A stretch of DNA of 30,838 nucleotides, taken from an uncultured Bacilli bacterium (GTDB lineage: Bacteria; Bacillota_I; Bacilli_A; RF39; UBA660). Made by a program: the position numbers and the translations under genes. Positions 15,826 to 23,757 of the stretch are shown in pieces. The number at the start of each line of letters is the position of its first letter. The stretch's first letter is position 1. The DNA lies in NCBI GenBank assembly GCA_934101275.1, contig CAKOQM010000011.1, positions 1 to 30,838 of the forward strand. Reading direction: 5' to 3'. The notes beneath the pieces are model-generated. The model worked only from the letters and a program-made list of their open reading frames with translations, ran no database searches and was not told where the DNA came from.

Positions 15826-16299
15826 ATGAAGAAAAAATGTGTTTTAGGAATATTTTTAGGTGTTACTTTAGACCAAATAAGTAAAGCTTTTATGAAGTGT
15901 TTGTTAAATAGCTCTTCATTAATTGTAATTCCTCATTTTTTTAAGCTGGAACTTGCTTATAATACTGGGGGAGCTTGGAGCATTTTAAATGATAACATTT
16001 CTATTTTAATTGTTTTGAATTTAGTTATTCTTATCTTTTTATTTAAAATGTATGCCAAAATAAAAGAAACACCTTTAAAGAATATAAGTTATGTTCTTTT
16101 AATATCAGGTACTCTTGGTAACTTAATTGATCGTCTTGTTTACCACAAAGTATGTGATTTTTTATCTTTTAATCTTTTTGGTTATTCTTATCCTATTTTT
16201 AATTTCGCGGATGTTTTTATTGTCTCCGGGGCTATTTTACTTATGATTGTTTTAGAAAGAGAGGACAAAAATGCAAGAATTTATATGTCAAAAAAATAA
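15826..16299 (+). CDS. lspA: Lipoprotein signal peptidase (signal peptidase II)
   Basis: An integral membrane aspartyl protease that cleaves signal peptides from diacylglyceryl-modified prolipoproteins. The 157 residues form four membrane spans. Conserved boxes are D16-Q17 (LDQISK), AYNTGGAWS at 44-52, GTLGNLIDR with catalytic D103, and FNFAD with catalytic D130. The ATG follows GGAGAAAAAAG. Its last 29 bases overlap the start of rluD, an arrangement common in Bacilli (lspA next to the RluD-type gene). The second residue block NTGGAW replaces the commoner NxGxAF, a conservative change. Confidence 0.94.
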   Translation: MKKKCVLGIFLGVTLDQISKAFMKCLLNSSSLIVIPHFFKLELAYNTGGAWSILNDNISILIVLNLVILIFLFKMYAKIKETPLKNISYVLLISGTLGNLIDRLVYHKVCDFLSFNLFGYSYPIFNFADVFIVSGAILLMIVLEREDKNARIYMSKK

Positions 16300-17197
16300 T
16301 GAAAGAATAGATAAATATTTAAGCGAAGTTTTAGGAAAATCACGCAGTTTAGTGACTAAAATGCTTGATACAGAATGTATTTTAGTAAATGGCAAGTCTT
16401 CAAAGTCTTCTTATAAAGTAAAAGAAGGGGATAAGATAACGCTTGTTAAAGATTATGTGGAAGATGTTTGTTTAACACCAGAAAAGATGTCTTTAGATAT
16501 TGTCTATGAAAGTGAAAATGTTATTGTCGTCAATAAGCCATCTGGGCTTGTTGTTCATCCGGGAAGTGGCAATAAAGATCATACTTTAGTAAATGGCCTT
16601 TTGTATCATACTAATTTAAGTGACGGGGAAGAAAATCGTCCGGGTGTTGTACACCGCATTGATAAGGATACTTCTGGCCTAATGCTAGTTGCTAAAAATA
16701 ATGAAGCCCATCAAATTTTAGCCGATGACTTTAAAAATAAAAGAGTAGAAAGAAAATATATTGCTTTGGTAAAAGGTGTTTTACAAAACAATAATATTGT
16801 TATTGATGCTCCAATTGGTAGAGATGAGAAAAATCGTAAAAAAATGTGCGTGACGGATAAAAACAGTAAACATGCTGTGACACGTGTTAAAGTTTTAAAA
16901 CGTTTTTCTAAATATACTTTAATTGAATGTGTTTTGGAAACAGGACGCACGCATCAAATAAGGGTTCATCTTTCTTATATTGGTTATCCTTTATTTAATG
17001 ACCCTGTTTATGGTAAAGAAGTTATAAAAGGTTTTGGTCAATTTTTACATTCAAAGGAAATAAGTTTTATTGAACCCATTACAAAAGAGGCTCTTCACTT
17101 TGAAGTGCCTTTACCAGAAATCTTTCAAAATTTCCTAAATGATTTAGAAAAAGATAATGAAAAGAATATAGAGGAAAATTCCCATAGTAAAAATTAA
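16271..17197 (+). CDS. rluD: RluD-like 23S rRNA pseudouridine synthase
   Basis: A 308-residue RluA/RluD family enzyme that isomerises uridine in large-subunit rRNA. An S4 RNA-binding domain (about 10-60, IDKYLSEVLGKSRSLVTKML) precedes the catalytic domain. Visible there are NKPSGLVVHPG, HRIDKDTSGL with catalytic D131, RKYIALVKG and the C-terminal GRTHQIRVHL motif. The ATG at 16271 lies inside the end of lspA with AGAGAGG 7 bases upstream, indicating coupled translation. Its last 54 bases are overlapped by a convergent gene on the other strand. Confidence 0.92.
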   Translation: MQEFICQKNNERIDKYLSEVLGKSRSLVTKMLDTECILVNGKSSKSSYKVKEGDKITLVKDYVEDVCLTPEKMSLDIVYESENVIVVNKPSGLVVHPGSGNKDHTLVNGLLYHTNLSDGEENRPGVVHRIDKDTSGLMLVAKNNEAHQILADDFKNKRVERKYIALVKGVLQNNNIVIDAPIGRDEKNRKKMCVTDKNSKHAVTRVKVLKRFSKYTLIECVLETGRTHQIRVHLSYIGYPLFNDPVYGKEVIKGFGQFLHSKEISFIEPITKEALHFEVPLPEIFQNFLNDLEKDNEKNIEENSHSKN

Positions 17198-17467
17198 ATA
17201 AGGGTAATCAATAAGTATTAATTTTAGATTTATCTTTTTTAGTTTAAAAAGTAATAAAATCGCGTATCCAAGAAGAAAAAAAGAAGACAATAGACTTAGA
17301 AGAAGTTCTTTAAATGTAAAGAAAAATGCTGTTGTCGAGATTAAAAAAATGAAATTACAGAAAATTAAAAAATAAAGATCAGGATCATTTTCTTTCAAAA
17401 GGGCACGAATGATAGAATAAAAAAGTAAAGTACAACTTGTTATAAGAAAAAGTAAATAATAAAGCAT
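17144..17467 (-). CDS. Small integral membrane protein of unknown function
   Basis: A protein of about 107 residues consisting almost wholly of four hydrophobic segments (about 1-22, 30-48, 50-73 and 84-107) joined by short charged loops (KENDPD, KLKKINLK). I recognise no family. The ATG at 17467-17465 is preferred because AGGGATG sits 8 bases upstream, while the ATG at 17476 directly abuts AGGG. It converges with rluD, overlapping its last 54 bases, and is divergent from the rhomboid gene, with 60 bases between starts. It could be co-regulated with the rhomboid protease. Such AT-rich hydrophobic frames can be spurious, but the ribosome binding site and the complete multi-span layout support it. 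Confidence 0.55.
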   Translation of the reverse strand: MLYYLLFLITSCTLLFYSIIRALLKENDPDLYFLIFCNFIFLISTTAFFFTFKELLLSLLSSFFLLGYAILLLFKLKKINLKLILIDYPYLIFTMGIFLYILFIIFF

Positions 17468-17527
17468 TTGGATCATCCCTTTACTAATGATATGAATTTT
17501 AGTAAAATAATATGCGAGGAGGCTGTT

Positions 17528-18667
17528 ATGATCACAATAGAAACAAAAGATGAAATTATAATGCGTTTAGTTCATTATTTTGTCACAGAAGAAGATTATA
17601 CCCCCATGATAGTGAATGGCGTCAAGGATGAAATTTGGCTTCAAAATCAAAATGGACCTTATAAAATTATACGTATTAATGCCAATTATATTCATAATGA
17701 AGAACAGTATGAATTCGATTTAATGAAACTTAATAATGTTATGCATCAAGTAAAAAGAAAAACTCTTTCTTGGTCAATGAACGCTTTAAATATTTTATTA
17801 GATGTAAATGATGAAGTTAATTTTATTGAAGATAAAAAGATTGAGTCTGTAGCTCTTTCCAATGAGGACAAAATTACGAATAAAGTTTTGCTTGAAAAAT
17901 TTCCTGCAATTAATGATAAATTCTCGGAAGGCGAAGACGGTTTTGATTTAATGCTTAATGTGGCTAATGATATTAATGCAAAAACTGAAAAAGAAAATAA
18001 AGTTTATGAGCGTATTTTTAAACCAAAGAAAATTGTTATTACAAATGTTTTAATTGCTTTAAATGTTATTGTCTTTTTTACAACTTACATTTTATCCGGT
18101 GGCATTTTATCTGGTAGCGCTTTACTAAAGTACGGAGCCTTAAATTCTTATTATGTTGTACAGGGAGATTTTTGGCGTCTTATAACATGTGGCTTTTTGC
18201 ACGGTGGGCTTTTACATCTTATTTTTAATATGTATGCACTATATGCTATTGGTACCCAAGTAGAAAATTTTGCTGGCAAAAAGAAATATTTAATTATTTA
18301 TTTTGTTAGTTTAATAAGCGCTAGCTTAATGAGTGCGGTTATTACGCCAAATGCCATTAGTATAGGAGCATCGGGTGCTATTTTTGGCCTTATGGGTGCT
18401 TTGGTTTACTTTGGAACACAATATCGTGTTTATTTGGGATCTATTTTTAATAATCAAATCATACCCCTTATTTTAATCAATATTTTATTTGGTTTTATGG
18501 TAACCGGTGTGGATAATGCGGCACATATTGGTGGACTTATCGGTGGTGTTTTAATTGCTATGGCAACAGGTATACAACAAAAAGAAAATTCAAAAAATAA
18601 ACTAAATGGTCTTATTTGTTTAATCATTTATTTATTATTTTTATTTTATCTTCTTTATTTTCGTTAA
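17528..18667 (+). CDS. Rhomboid-family intramembrane serine protease (GluP/YqgP-like)
   Basis: A 379-residue protein with a cytoplasmic N-terminal domain (about 1-170) and a six-span rhomboid domain from about 175. Catalytic dyad residues are S282 in GASGAIFG and H333 in NAAHIGGLIGG; HGGLLHLIFNMYAL is the conserved second-span motif. The long N-terminal domain resembles that of Bacillus GluP (YqgP), which works in membrane protein quality control. The C-terminal TPR region of that protein is missing here, as only a final membrane span follows. ATG 17528 was chosen because GCGAGGAGG precedes it; the longer frame back to 17468 lacks a binding site. A terminator lies directly after the stop. Confidence 0.88.
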   Translation: MITIETKDEIIMRLVHYFVTEEDYTPMIVNGVKDEIWLQNQNGPYKIIRINANYIHNEEQYEFDLMKLNNVMHQVKRKTLSWSMNALNILLDVNDEVNFIEDKKIESVALSNEDKITNKVLLEKFPAINDKFSEGEDGFDLMLNVANDINAKTEKENKVYERIFKPKKIVITNVLIALNVIVFFTTYILSGGILSGSALLKYGALNSYYVVQGDFWRLITCGFLHGGLLHLIFNMYALYAIGTQVENFAGKKKYLIIYFVSLISASLMSAVITPNAISIGASGAIFGLMGALVYFGTQYRVYLGSIFNNQIIPLILINILFGFMVTGVDNAAHIGGLIGGVLIAMATGIQQKENSKNKLNGLICLIIYLLFLFYLLYFR

Positions 18668-18692
18668 AAGTTGTCTTAGGACAGCTTTTTCT
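18666..18692 (+). terminator. Intrinsic terminator after the rhomboid gene
   Basis: An AAAGTTGTC/GACAGCTTT-like stem (one G-U pair) with a short loop, then TTTTTC. Confidence 0.75.
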
Positions 18693-18732
18693 TGTGCAAA
18701 AATAAAAAATATTAAGAAAGGAAAGTGAAAAC

Positions 18733-19857
18733 ATGCAAGAAGAAGTTTTTTTAAATATGTCTTATCATAATCAATATTTACAAAAGTATGCGACGTGTGA
18801 TGAAGAGGCGATACGTCTAAAACCTGAAAAAAGTGATATAAGAAGTCCTTTTTTTAGAGATATTGACCGCATTATTTATTCTTACGCCTTTATTCGTTAT
18901 AGTGATAAAACACAAGTTTTTCCAGGAAGGAAAAATGATCATATTACTAAAAGAATGCTTCATGTTCAATATGTATCTAAAATAGCGAGAACGATTGGGC
19001 GTGCTCTTTTATTAAATGAAGATTTAATCGAGGCTGCCAGTCTGGGACATGACTTAGGTCACGTTCCGTTTGGGCATTTTGGAGAATCGGTTTTAAGTCA
19101 AATAAGCATGGCTTATAATGAAGGATATTTTAATCATAATATTGAAAGTGTTCGTATTTTAATGAATTTAGAAAATAAAGGAGAGGGACGTAATATCACA
19201 TTACAAGTTTTAGATGCGATCATGTGTCATAATGGTGAGTTAGAACTAAAAGAGTACCGACCTAGAAAAAAAACAAAAGAACAATTTTTAGAAGAGTATC
19301 AAAAAACGTATACCGTTAAAGATTTTAATAAAACATTAGTGCCTATGACTTTGGAAGGCTGTGTGGTAAGAGTAAGTGATATTATTGCCTATCTTGGTAA
19401 AGATATAGAAGATGCTCGCATGCTTGGCCTTATTAAAGATGGCGATATTCCTGCCAATGTGAAAAGCGTTTTAGGGGTTAAAAATAAAGAAATTGTTAAT
19501 ACTATTGTTATGGATTTAATAAAAAATAGTCTGGGTAAGCCTTATCTTAAATTAAGTGATGAAGTTTTCTCGGCCATCGTAGATCTCAAAAAATTTAATT
19601 ACGAGCATATTTATAATCTTTCTCTTTCTAAAGAAGAAAAAGAAAAGATCACACATATGTATAAAACTTTATTTGAAACGTTTTTAAAAGATATTAAGAC
19701 GGATAATAAAGCTTCTTTAATCTATACAGCCTTTTTAAATTATAAGGTGGATACTTATTTAAATGAAACAACAAATGAAAGAAAGGTTATTGATTTTTTA
19801 GCAGGAATGACGGATGACTATTTTTGTAAATGTTATGAAAAAGTAGGTGGAAAATGA
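18733..19857 (+). CDS. dGTPase-like HD-domain triphosphohydrolase
   Basis: A 374-residue HD hydrolase of the deoxyguanosinetriphosphate triphosphohydrolase family, which removes triphosphate from dNTPs. Motifs: RDIDRIIYSYAF with the usual Arg/Asp, H77 (LHVQYVSKIAR) as first metal ligand, H106-D107 in LGHDLGHVPFGHFGE, and the IMCHNGELE segment. The family member here is of the short Gram-positive type, whose substrate range varies, so dGTP specificity is not certain. The binding site AAGGAAAGTG precedes the ATG. The stop overlaps the ymfF start by 4 bases (ATGA), placing it first in a three-gene operon with two M16 peptidase-like proteins. Confidence 0.87.
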   Translation: MQEEVFLNMSYHNQYLQKYATCDEEAIRLKPEKSDIRSPFFRDIDRIIYSYAFIRYSDKTQVFPGRKNDHITKRMLHVQYVSKIARTIGRALLLNEDLIEAASLGHDLGHVPFGHFGESVLSQISMAYNEGYFNHNIESVRILMNLENKGEGRNITLQVLDAIMCHNGELELKEYRPRKKTKEQFLEEYQKTYTVKDFNKTLVPMTLEGCVVRVSDIIAYLGKDIEDARMLGLIKDGDIPANVKSVLGVKNKEIVNTIVMDLIKNSLGKPYLKLSDEVFSAIVDLKKFNYEHIYNLSLSKEEKEKITHMYKTLFETFLKDIKTDNKASLIYTAFLNYKVDTYLNETTNERKVIDFLAGMTDDYFCKCYEKVGGK

Positions 19858-21119
19858 AATATAAAAATTATGTTGTAGGAAATTGTAATGTTTATACAAT
19901 TAAAACTGATAAGTTTCGAACGGCAAATATCGAAATTAATTTTAAAAGTGATATCAGAAAAAGTAATGTGACAGCCAAAAATCTTTTAAGTCGTTTGATG
20001 GGATATACGTCTAAAGATTATCCTACAAAAAGAGCTATGATGATTGAAAGAGAAAATTTATATAATATTGATTGTGAAAGACAATTATCAAGAATTGGAT
20101 ATAATTTATTTGTTACTTTCAATATCGAATTTTTAGATCCTTCTTACGTTAAAGAGAAAGATTATGTTGAAAATCTTATTAAGTATTTGACCAGTCTTTT
20201 AAAAAGACCAGATATTAAAGAGGGTAAGTGGAATGAAAAAAGTTTTGAAATCCATAAGCAAAAACTTTTAATGGCCATGGATAGCTACAAAGAAAAGCCA
20301 ACGACTTATGCGATGAAAGAAAGTCGAGATATTTTATATCAAAACGGCCTTCTGAGTGAAAGTTTACTTGGTAGTAAAAAAGAATTAGAACTTTTAAATA
20401 ACGAAAATATAGTTTCTTATTATGATGAACTTGTAAAAAGTCCTTGTGATATAAATATTATTGGTAACTTAGATATGGATAAAGTTGTTTCTTATTTAGA
20501 ACATTATCTTACCATACCATCTAAAAAAAATACTTTATATGAGATGATCACGCATGAAAATACACATCCTAAGGATACAATTTCTACAGGAGCCTACCAT
20601 CAAACACAACTTCTTATGTATTATAAGATAGAGCCTTTAACACTTTTCGAAATAAATTATGTTACACCTATTTTTATACGTTTACTAGGATCTTCATCGG
20701 GGATGGATGATAAATTAACAAAGTCTTTAAGAGTTGATAATTCGTTATGCTATTTTTGTGGTTTAAATGTTCAATTAAGAGATTCTATAATGATGATTTA
20801 TGTAGGCTTAAAAAAAGAAAATGTTACCAAGGCTCAAGAATGTATTCGTACGTGTGTTAAAGAAATGCAAGATGGGGATATCAATGAAGAATTAATTGAA
20901 ATTCAAAAACGCAAGTTTTTACAAGATTTACATCTTCGCGAAGATAGTTTATATGGCCTTATGGATAATTACTATTTTCATGAAATAGATAACGTCCCAA
21001 TGTATGAAGATTACATAAAAGGAATACCTAAAGTAACAAAAGAAAATATTCAAAAGTACGGGGAAAAACTCACAGAATTAATGTCTTATGTTTTGGAGGA
21101 AGAAGATGAAGAAAATTGA
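19854..21119 (+). CDS. ymfF: M16-family peptidase-like protein, YmfF type (inactive subunit)
   Basis: A 421-residue M16 (insulinase/pitrilysin) family protein without the zinc-binding HxxEH motif near the N-terminus, as expected for the inactive partner of a YmfF-YmfH pair. Sequence blocks include FRTANIEINFKSDI, NLLSRLMGYTSKDYPTK, the central SYKEKPTTYAMKESRDILY and C-terminal LLGSSSGMDDKLTKSLR. In Bacillus these proteins lie near ymfI and are annotated as associated with modification of elongation factor P; that link is not testable here because neither efp nor ymfI is present. It overlaps dgt by 4 bases and ymfH by 14, so the three are co-translated. Confidence 0.82.
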   Translation: MKYKNYVVGNCNVYTIKTDKFRTANIEINFKSDIRKSNVTAKNLLSRLMGYTSKDYPTKRAMMIERENLYNIDCERQLSRIGYNLFVTFNIEFLDPSYVKEKDYVENLIKYLTSLLKRPDIKEGKWNEKSFEIHKQKLLMAMDSYKEKPTTYAMKESRDILYQNGLLSESLLGSKKELELLNNENIVSYYDELVKSPCDINIIGNLDMDKVVSYLEHYLTIPSKKNTLYEMITHENTHPKDTISTGAYHQTQLLMYYKIEPLTLFEINYVTPIFIRLLGSSSGMDDKLTKSLRVDNSLCYFCGLNVQLRDSIMMIYVGLKKENVTKAQECIRTCVKEMQDGDINEELIEIQKRKFLQDLHLREDSLYGLMDNYYFHEIDNVPMYEDYIKGIPKVTKENIQKYGEKLTELMSYVLEEEDEEN

Positions 21120-22389
21120 ATTAAAAGGTCTAAAAGAATGTATCTATGAAGATACGTGTGATAATGGTCTTAAAGTATATGTTTGGGTCCAAAAAAAAGC
21201 GAACGCCTTTAAAGGAACATTAACTTTTTTGTGTGGTGCAGAAGATATTTCTTTTCACATTTCAGAAAAAGAAGTCTCTGTCCCTCTTGGCACAGCTCAT
21301 TATTTAGAGCATATTATGTGTAAAGATGAAAATAATGTTTCTTTGTTAAGTCGTTTTCAAGCTTTAAATGCCTATTCTAACGCGGCTACATTTCCAGATC
21401 GCACGGTTTACGAATTTGTGGGCTCTGACAACTTAAAAGAAGATATTAATCTTTTATTAGACCGTATTCAAACCAAAAAATTTGATGAATCTGCTTTTGA
21501 AAGTGAAAGAGGACCTATTTTAGAAGAAGCTAGAATTCAAAGTGATAACGTGAATCGCAAGTCTTTATATGGGGTGAATCAAACTCTTTTTAAAACTTAT
21601 CATAATCATTACTGTGGAACAGGAAGAGAAGAAGATATAAAAAAAATTACTTTAAAAGATTTAGAAGTGTTTTATCAAACTTTTTATCATCCTTTAAACA
21701 GTTTTCTTGTTATCACAGGTAATGTAAAGCCAGAAGAAGTATTTGAATTTGTTAAAGAAAATCAAAAAGGAAAAACTTTTCAGGCGTATCAAATGCCTGT
21801 TAAAGAAACCTATGAAGAACCTGAGGCGATTGTTTTAAAAAGTAAGGAAGTTACTTGTAACGTTGAAGTGCCAAAGACTTATGTATCCCTTAAAATACCT
21901 TTTGCTAAGGATATTTCTAATTTTGAAAAAGTTTTATTTTTAAATTCCTTTTCTTTACTTATGGCAGCAAATTATGGGGCGACCTCTTTGTTTCAAGAAA
22001 AATTTTTGAACGAAAATTTAGGTATCACTTTAAATACTCAAACTTATTTTGAGAAAGACTATGCCGTATGTCAAATTATCTTTAGAACGCATCATAAAAA
22101 GGAAGCTTTAGAAAGTGTTTTAGAAAAATTAGAGTCTTTAGAATATAACGAAGAAGATATAAAAAGAAAAGTGAAATCAGAGATTGCCAACCTTGTTTTA
22201 AATTATGAAGATGTCGAGGACGTTAATGATTTTATTGTCTATTCTTTATGTAATTATAGAGAAATATTAACTAATGAGAAAGAAATTTTAGAAAGTTTAA
22301 CTTTAGAAAATATAAAAAGGATAACACAAAATATATCTCAATATCCTTATAGTGTTTTTACACTAGAGCCAAAAAAGAAGCCTTGTTAA
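21106..22389 (+). CDS. ymfH: M16-family zinc peptidase, YmfH type
   Basis: A 427-residue M16 metallopeptidase with an intact zinc site: HYLEH (the HxxEH motif) in LGTAHYLEHIMC near 65, and the downstream Glu in ERGPILEEAR. SNAATFPDRTVYEF is the typical segment after the first motif. It would form a heterodimer with the YmfF-type protein encoded just upstream and degrade peptides in the cytoplasm. The ATG at 21106 was chosen because GGAGGA ends 5 bases before it; the ATG at 21088 has no binding site. The 3' end forms one arm of a terminator shared with the convergent HIT gene. Confidence 0.87.
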   Translation: MKKIELKGLKECIYEDTCDNGLKVYVWVQKKANAFKGTLTFLCGAEDISFHISEKEVSVPLGTAHYLEHIMCKDENNVSLLSRFQALNAYSNAATFPDRTVYEFVGSDNLKEDINLLLDRIQTKKFDESAFESERGPILEEARIQSDNVNRKSLYGVNQTLFKTYHNHYCGTGREEDIKKITLKDLEVFYQTFYHPLNSFLVITGNVKPEEVFEFVKENQKGKTFQAYQMPVKETYEEPEAIVLKSKEVTCNVEVPKTYVSLKIPFAKDISNFEKVLFLNSFSLLMAANYGATSLFQEKFLNENLGITLNTQTYFEKDYAVCQIIFRTHHKKEALESVLEKLESLEYNEEDIKRKVKSEIANLVLNYEDVEDVNDFIVYSLCNYREILTNEKEILESLTLENIKRITQNISQYPYSVFTLEPKKKPC

Positions 22390-22398
22390 GCTTCTTTT
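22373..22398. terminator. Bidirectional terminator with both stop codons in its loop
   Basis: A perfect 9-bp stem (AAAAGAAGC/GCTTCTTTT) with an 8-base loop CTTGTTAA. The stop of ymfH (22387-22389) and the stop of the minus-strand HIT gene (22388-22386) overlap inside the loop, and each arm supplies the T-run for the opposite strand. Confidence 0.75.
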
Positions 22399-22757
22399 AA
22401 TGTACGATAAACATCTTCTATATCCTTGGTTCCTTTTTCATAAAGATAATTAGGAAGTAAATGCAGATGAACATGTTTAATAACTTGAGAATCTCCATAA
22501 TTAAATAGAAGAGTACAAGCGCTTTTATTAAGTTTTATCATAAGGTCTTTATTTAATTTTTGAGCTATTAAGAACATATCATTTAACGTGTCTTTATCAA
22601 GCTCGGTATAATCTTCGATATGTTTTTTGGGAATAATAAGAGTATGTCCTTCGGCTTCTTCTTGATTGATATCCAAAAAGGCCATATAGTTATCATCCTC
22701 ATATAAAATTTTACTATCGACTTCGTGTCGGGCTATTTTGCAAAATAAGCAATCCAT
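22386..22757 (-). CDS. HIT-family nucleotide hydrolase/transferase
   Basis: A 123-residue histidine triad protein. It begins MDCLFCKIARHEV, a typical HIT start, and contains DINQEEAEGHTLIIPKKHI and the triad motif HVHLHLLP, whose central His is the nucleophile that attacks the phosphate of AMP conjugates. The start at 22757 is chosen because GGTGAT precedes it; the longer frame to 22805 would run into the next gene's promoter. Substrate is unknown (Hint or Fhit-like, probably Hint). It converges with ymfH and is divergent from the 22859 gene. Confidence 0.9.
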   Translation of the reverse strand: MDCLFCKIARHEVDSKILYEDDNYMAFLDINQEEAEGHTLIIPKKHIEDYTELDKDTLNDMFLIAQKLNKDLMIKLNKSACTLLFNYGDSQVIKHVHLHLLPNYLYEKGTKDIEDVYRTLKEA

Positions 22758-22798
22758 TCTATCACCATCCAACATAAGTGTAGCAAAATTAATGCTTT

Positions 22799-22827
22799 TT
22801 GACAACTCCTTTAAAGTTTGCTATAAT
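22799..22827 (+). promoter_or_regulatory. Perfect consensus sigma-A promoter
   Basis: TTGACA (22799-22804), 17-base spacer, TATAAT (22822-22827). This is the best match to consensus in the window and drives the 22859 gene. Confidence 0.88.
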
Positions 22828-22851
22828 ACTATCTTATCTATTTAAAGGAGT
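22805..22851. repeat. Perfect 11-bp inverted repeat spanning the promoter and ribosome binding site
   Basis: ACTCCTTTAAA (22805-22815) fills the spacer after the -35 box, and TTTAAAGGAGT (22841-22851) contains the AAAGGAG ribosome binding site; 25 bases separate them. The first arm lies upstream of the expected transcript start, so this is more likely a DNA element than an RNA hairpin. Confidence 0.5.
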
Positions 22852-22858
22852 GGTGTCG

Positions 22859-23455
22859 ATGGATACTTATGGACTTGGTGTTAAAAGACCATTAAAAAAT
22901 GACTATATTTTGCCCATGAATGATTTAAAATCAATCGATGAATTATTTATAGCCAAAGGAAAAATGGACATTTTAAAGGATATTCAAAATTTTGATTCTA
23001 CGATTACAGAAAATGATCCAAATGTTTTAGGCATCTTTAAGTTTCAAAAAGATTCTAAATGGCACGAATTAAAAGATTTTATTATTGAAGATGAAAATGT
23101 ACTTACGTTTTCTTTAGAAGAATTTTTAAATCGACCTGAAGAAAAGAAAATTTTAAATGTTTTATATAGTCGTTTTAGGCATGATTTAGATAAAAAATAT
23201 ACCACCCTTTCTTTTAAACAAACTATTTTAAGCATGAAGGAGAATAAAGAAAATTTTTTACAAATGCTTTCTTTGTGTTCTTATGAGGAACAAAGAAAAA
23301 TTCGCCTTTATATAGTTAAAGATAATTATTTATCTCAATTTTTAGGAAAAGAGCCAAATTGGAAAATAAAAAAAGGTGAAAAAAATCTATATGAAACACC
23401 TATTGAAGTTTTAAATATGGATGAATATATTTTAAAAAAGAAGAAGATGAGTTAA
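22859..23455 (+). CDS. Hypothetical protein (198 aa)
   Basis: A soluble, highly charged 198-residue protein beginning MDTYGLGVKRPLKNDYILPM, with no membrane segment and no motif I recognise. The middle is rich in Phe-Leu-Glu helices (FSLEEFLNRPEEKKILNVLY) and the C-terminus ends in a Lys run (LKKKKMS). The start at 22859 has AAAGGAG 8 bases upstream; the longer frame would begin inside the promoter. The consensus promoter suggests strong expression. The Lys run codons also form one arm of the terminator at 23434-23479. Nothing adjacent points to a role. Confidence 0.75.
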   Translation: MDTYGLGVKRPLKNDYILPMNDLKSIDELFIAKGKMDILKDIQNFDSTITENDPNVLGIFKFQKDSKWHELKDFIIEDENVLTFSLEEFLNRPEEKKILNVLYSRFRHDLDKKYTTLSFKQTILSMKENKENFLQMLSLCSYEEQRKIRLYIVKDNYLSQFLGKEPNWKIKKGEKNLYETPIEVLNMDEYILKKKKMS

Positions 23456-23479
23456 ATTAAAACTGTTTTCTTCTTTTTT
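23434..23479 (+). terminator. Intrinsic terminator overlapping the end of the 22859 gene
   Basis: A perfect 12-bp A/G-rich to T/C-rich stem (23434-23445 with 23468-23479) with a 22-base loop, ending in a T-run. The first arm is coding sequence. Confidence 0.6.
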
Positions 23480-23505
23480 TGCATAAACTTTTATGAGGTG
23501 ATCTT

Positions 23506-23757
23506 GTGCATCTTTATAAAACAATTCAAAACTTTTTATATGACAAAGACTATTTTATCGATATGTGGGAGGATTTTATCCATGTTTATGGCTTTATTGA
23601 TATTGAGGTTTTAAAAGAAGATAAAATAACTCTAATTTTGCCTCAAAGTAAAATTTTTTTAGAAGGGCATTCTTTTCGGGTTGTTAAACTAACTAAAAAA
23701 GAAATTTTAATTGAAGGAGTACTCACAGAAATGAGGAAACAAAATGATATGGCTTAA
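23506..23757 (+). CDS. yqfC: YabP/YqfC-family protein
   Basis: An 83-residue beta-rich protein matching the YabP/YqfC family: VYGFIDIEVLKEDKITLIL, IFLEGHSFRVVKLT and EILIEGVLTEM are the three repeated strand-rich segments. In Bacillus, yqfC is transcribed by the mother cell sigma factor and precedes yqfD, as here. It starts with GTG at 23506, 5 bases after GAGGTG; no ATG fits. Its stop overlaps the yqfD start by 14 bases. Its sporulation role is inherited from the family and not shown for this organism. Confidence 0.78.
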   Translation: MHLYKTIQNFLYDKDYFIDMWEDFIHVYGFIDIEVLKEDKITLILPQSKIFLEGHSFRVVKLTKKEILIEGVLTEMRKQNDMA

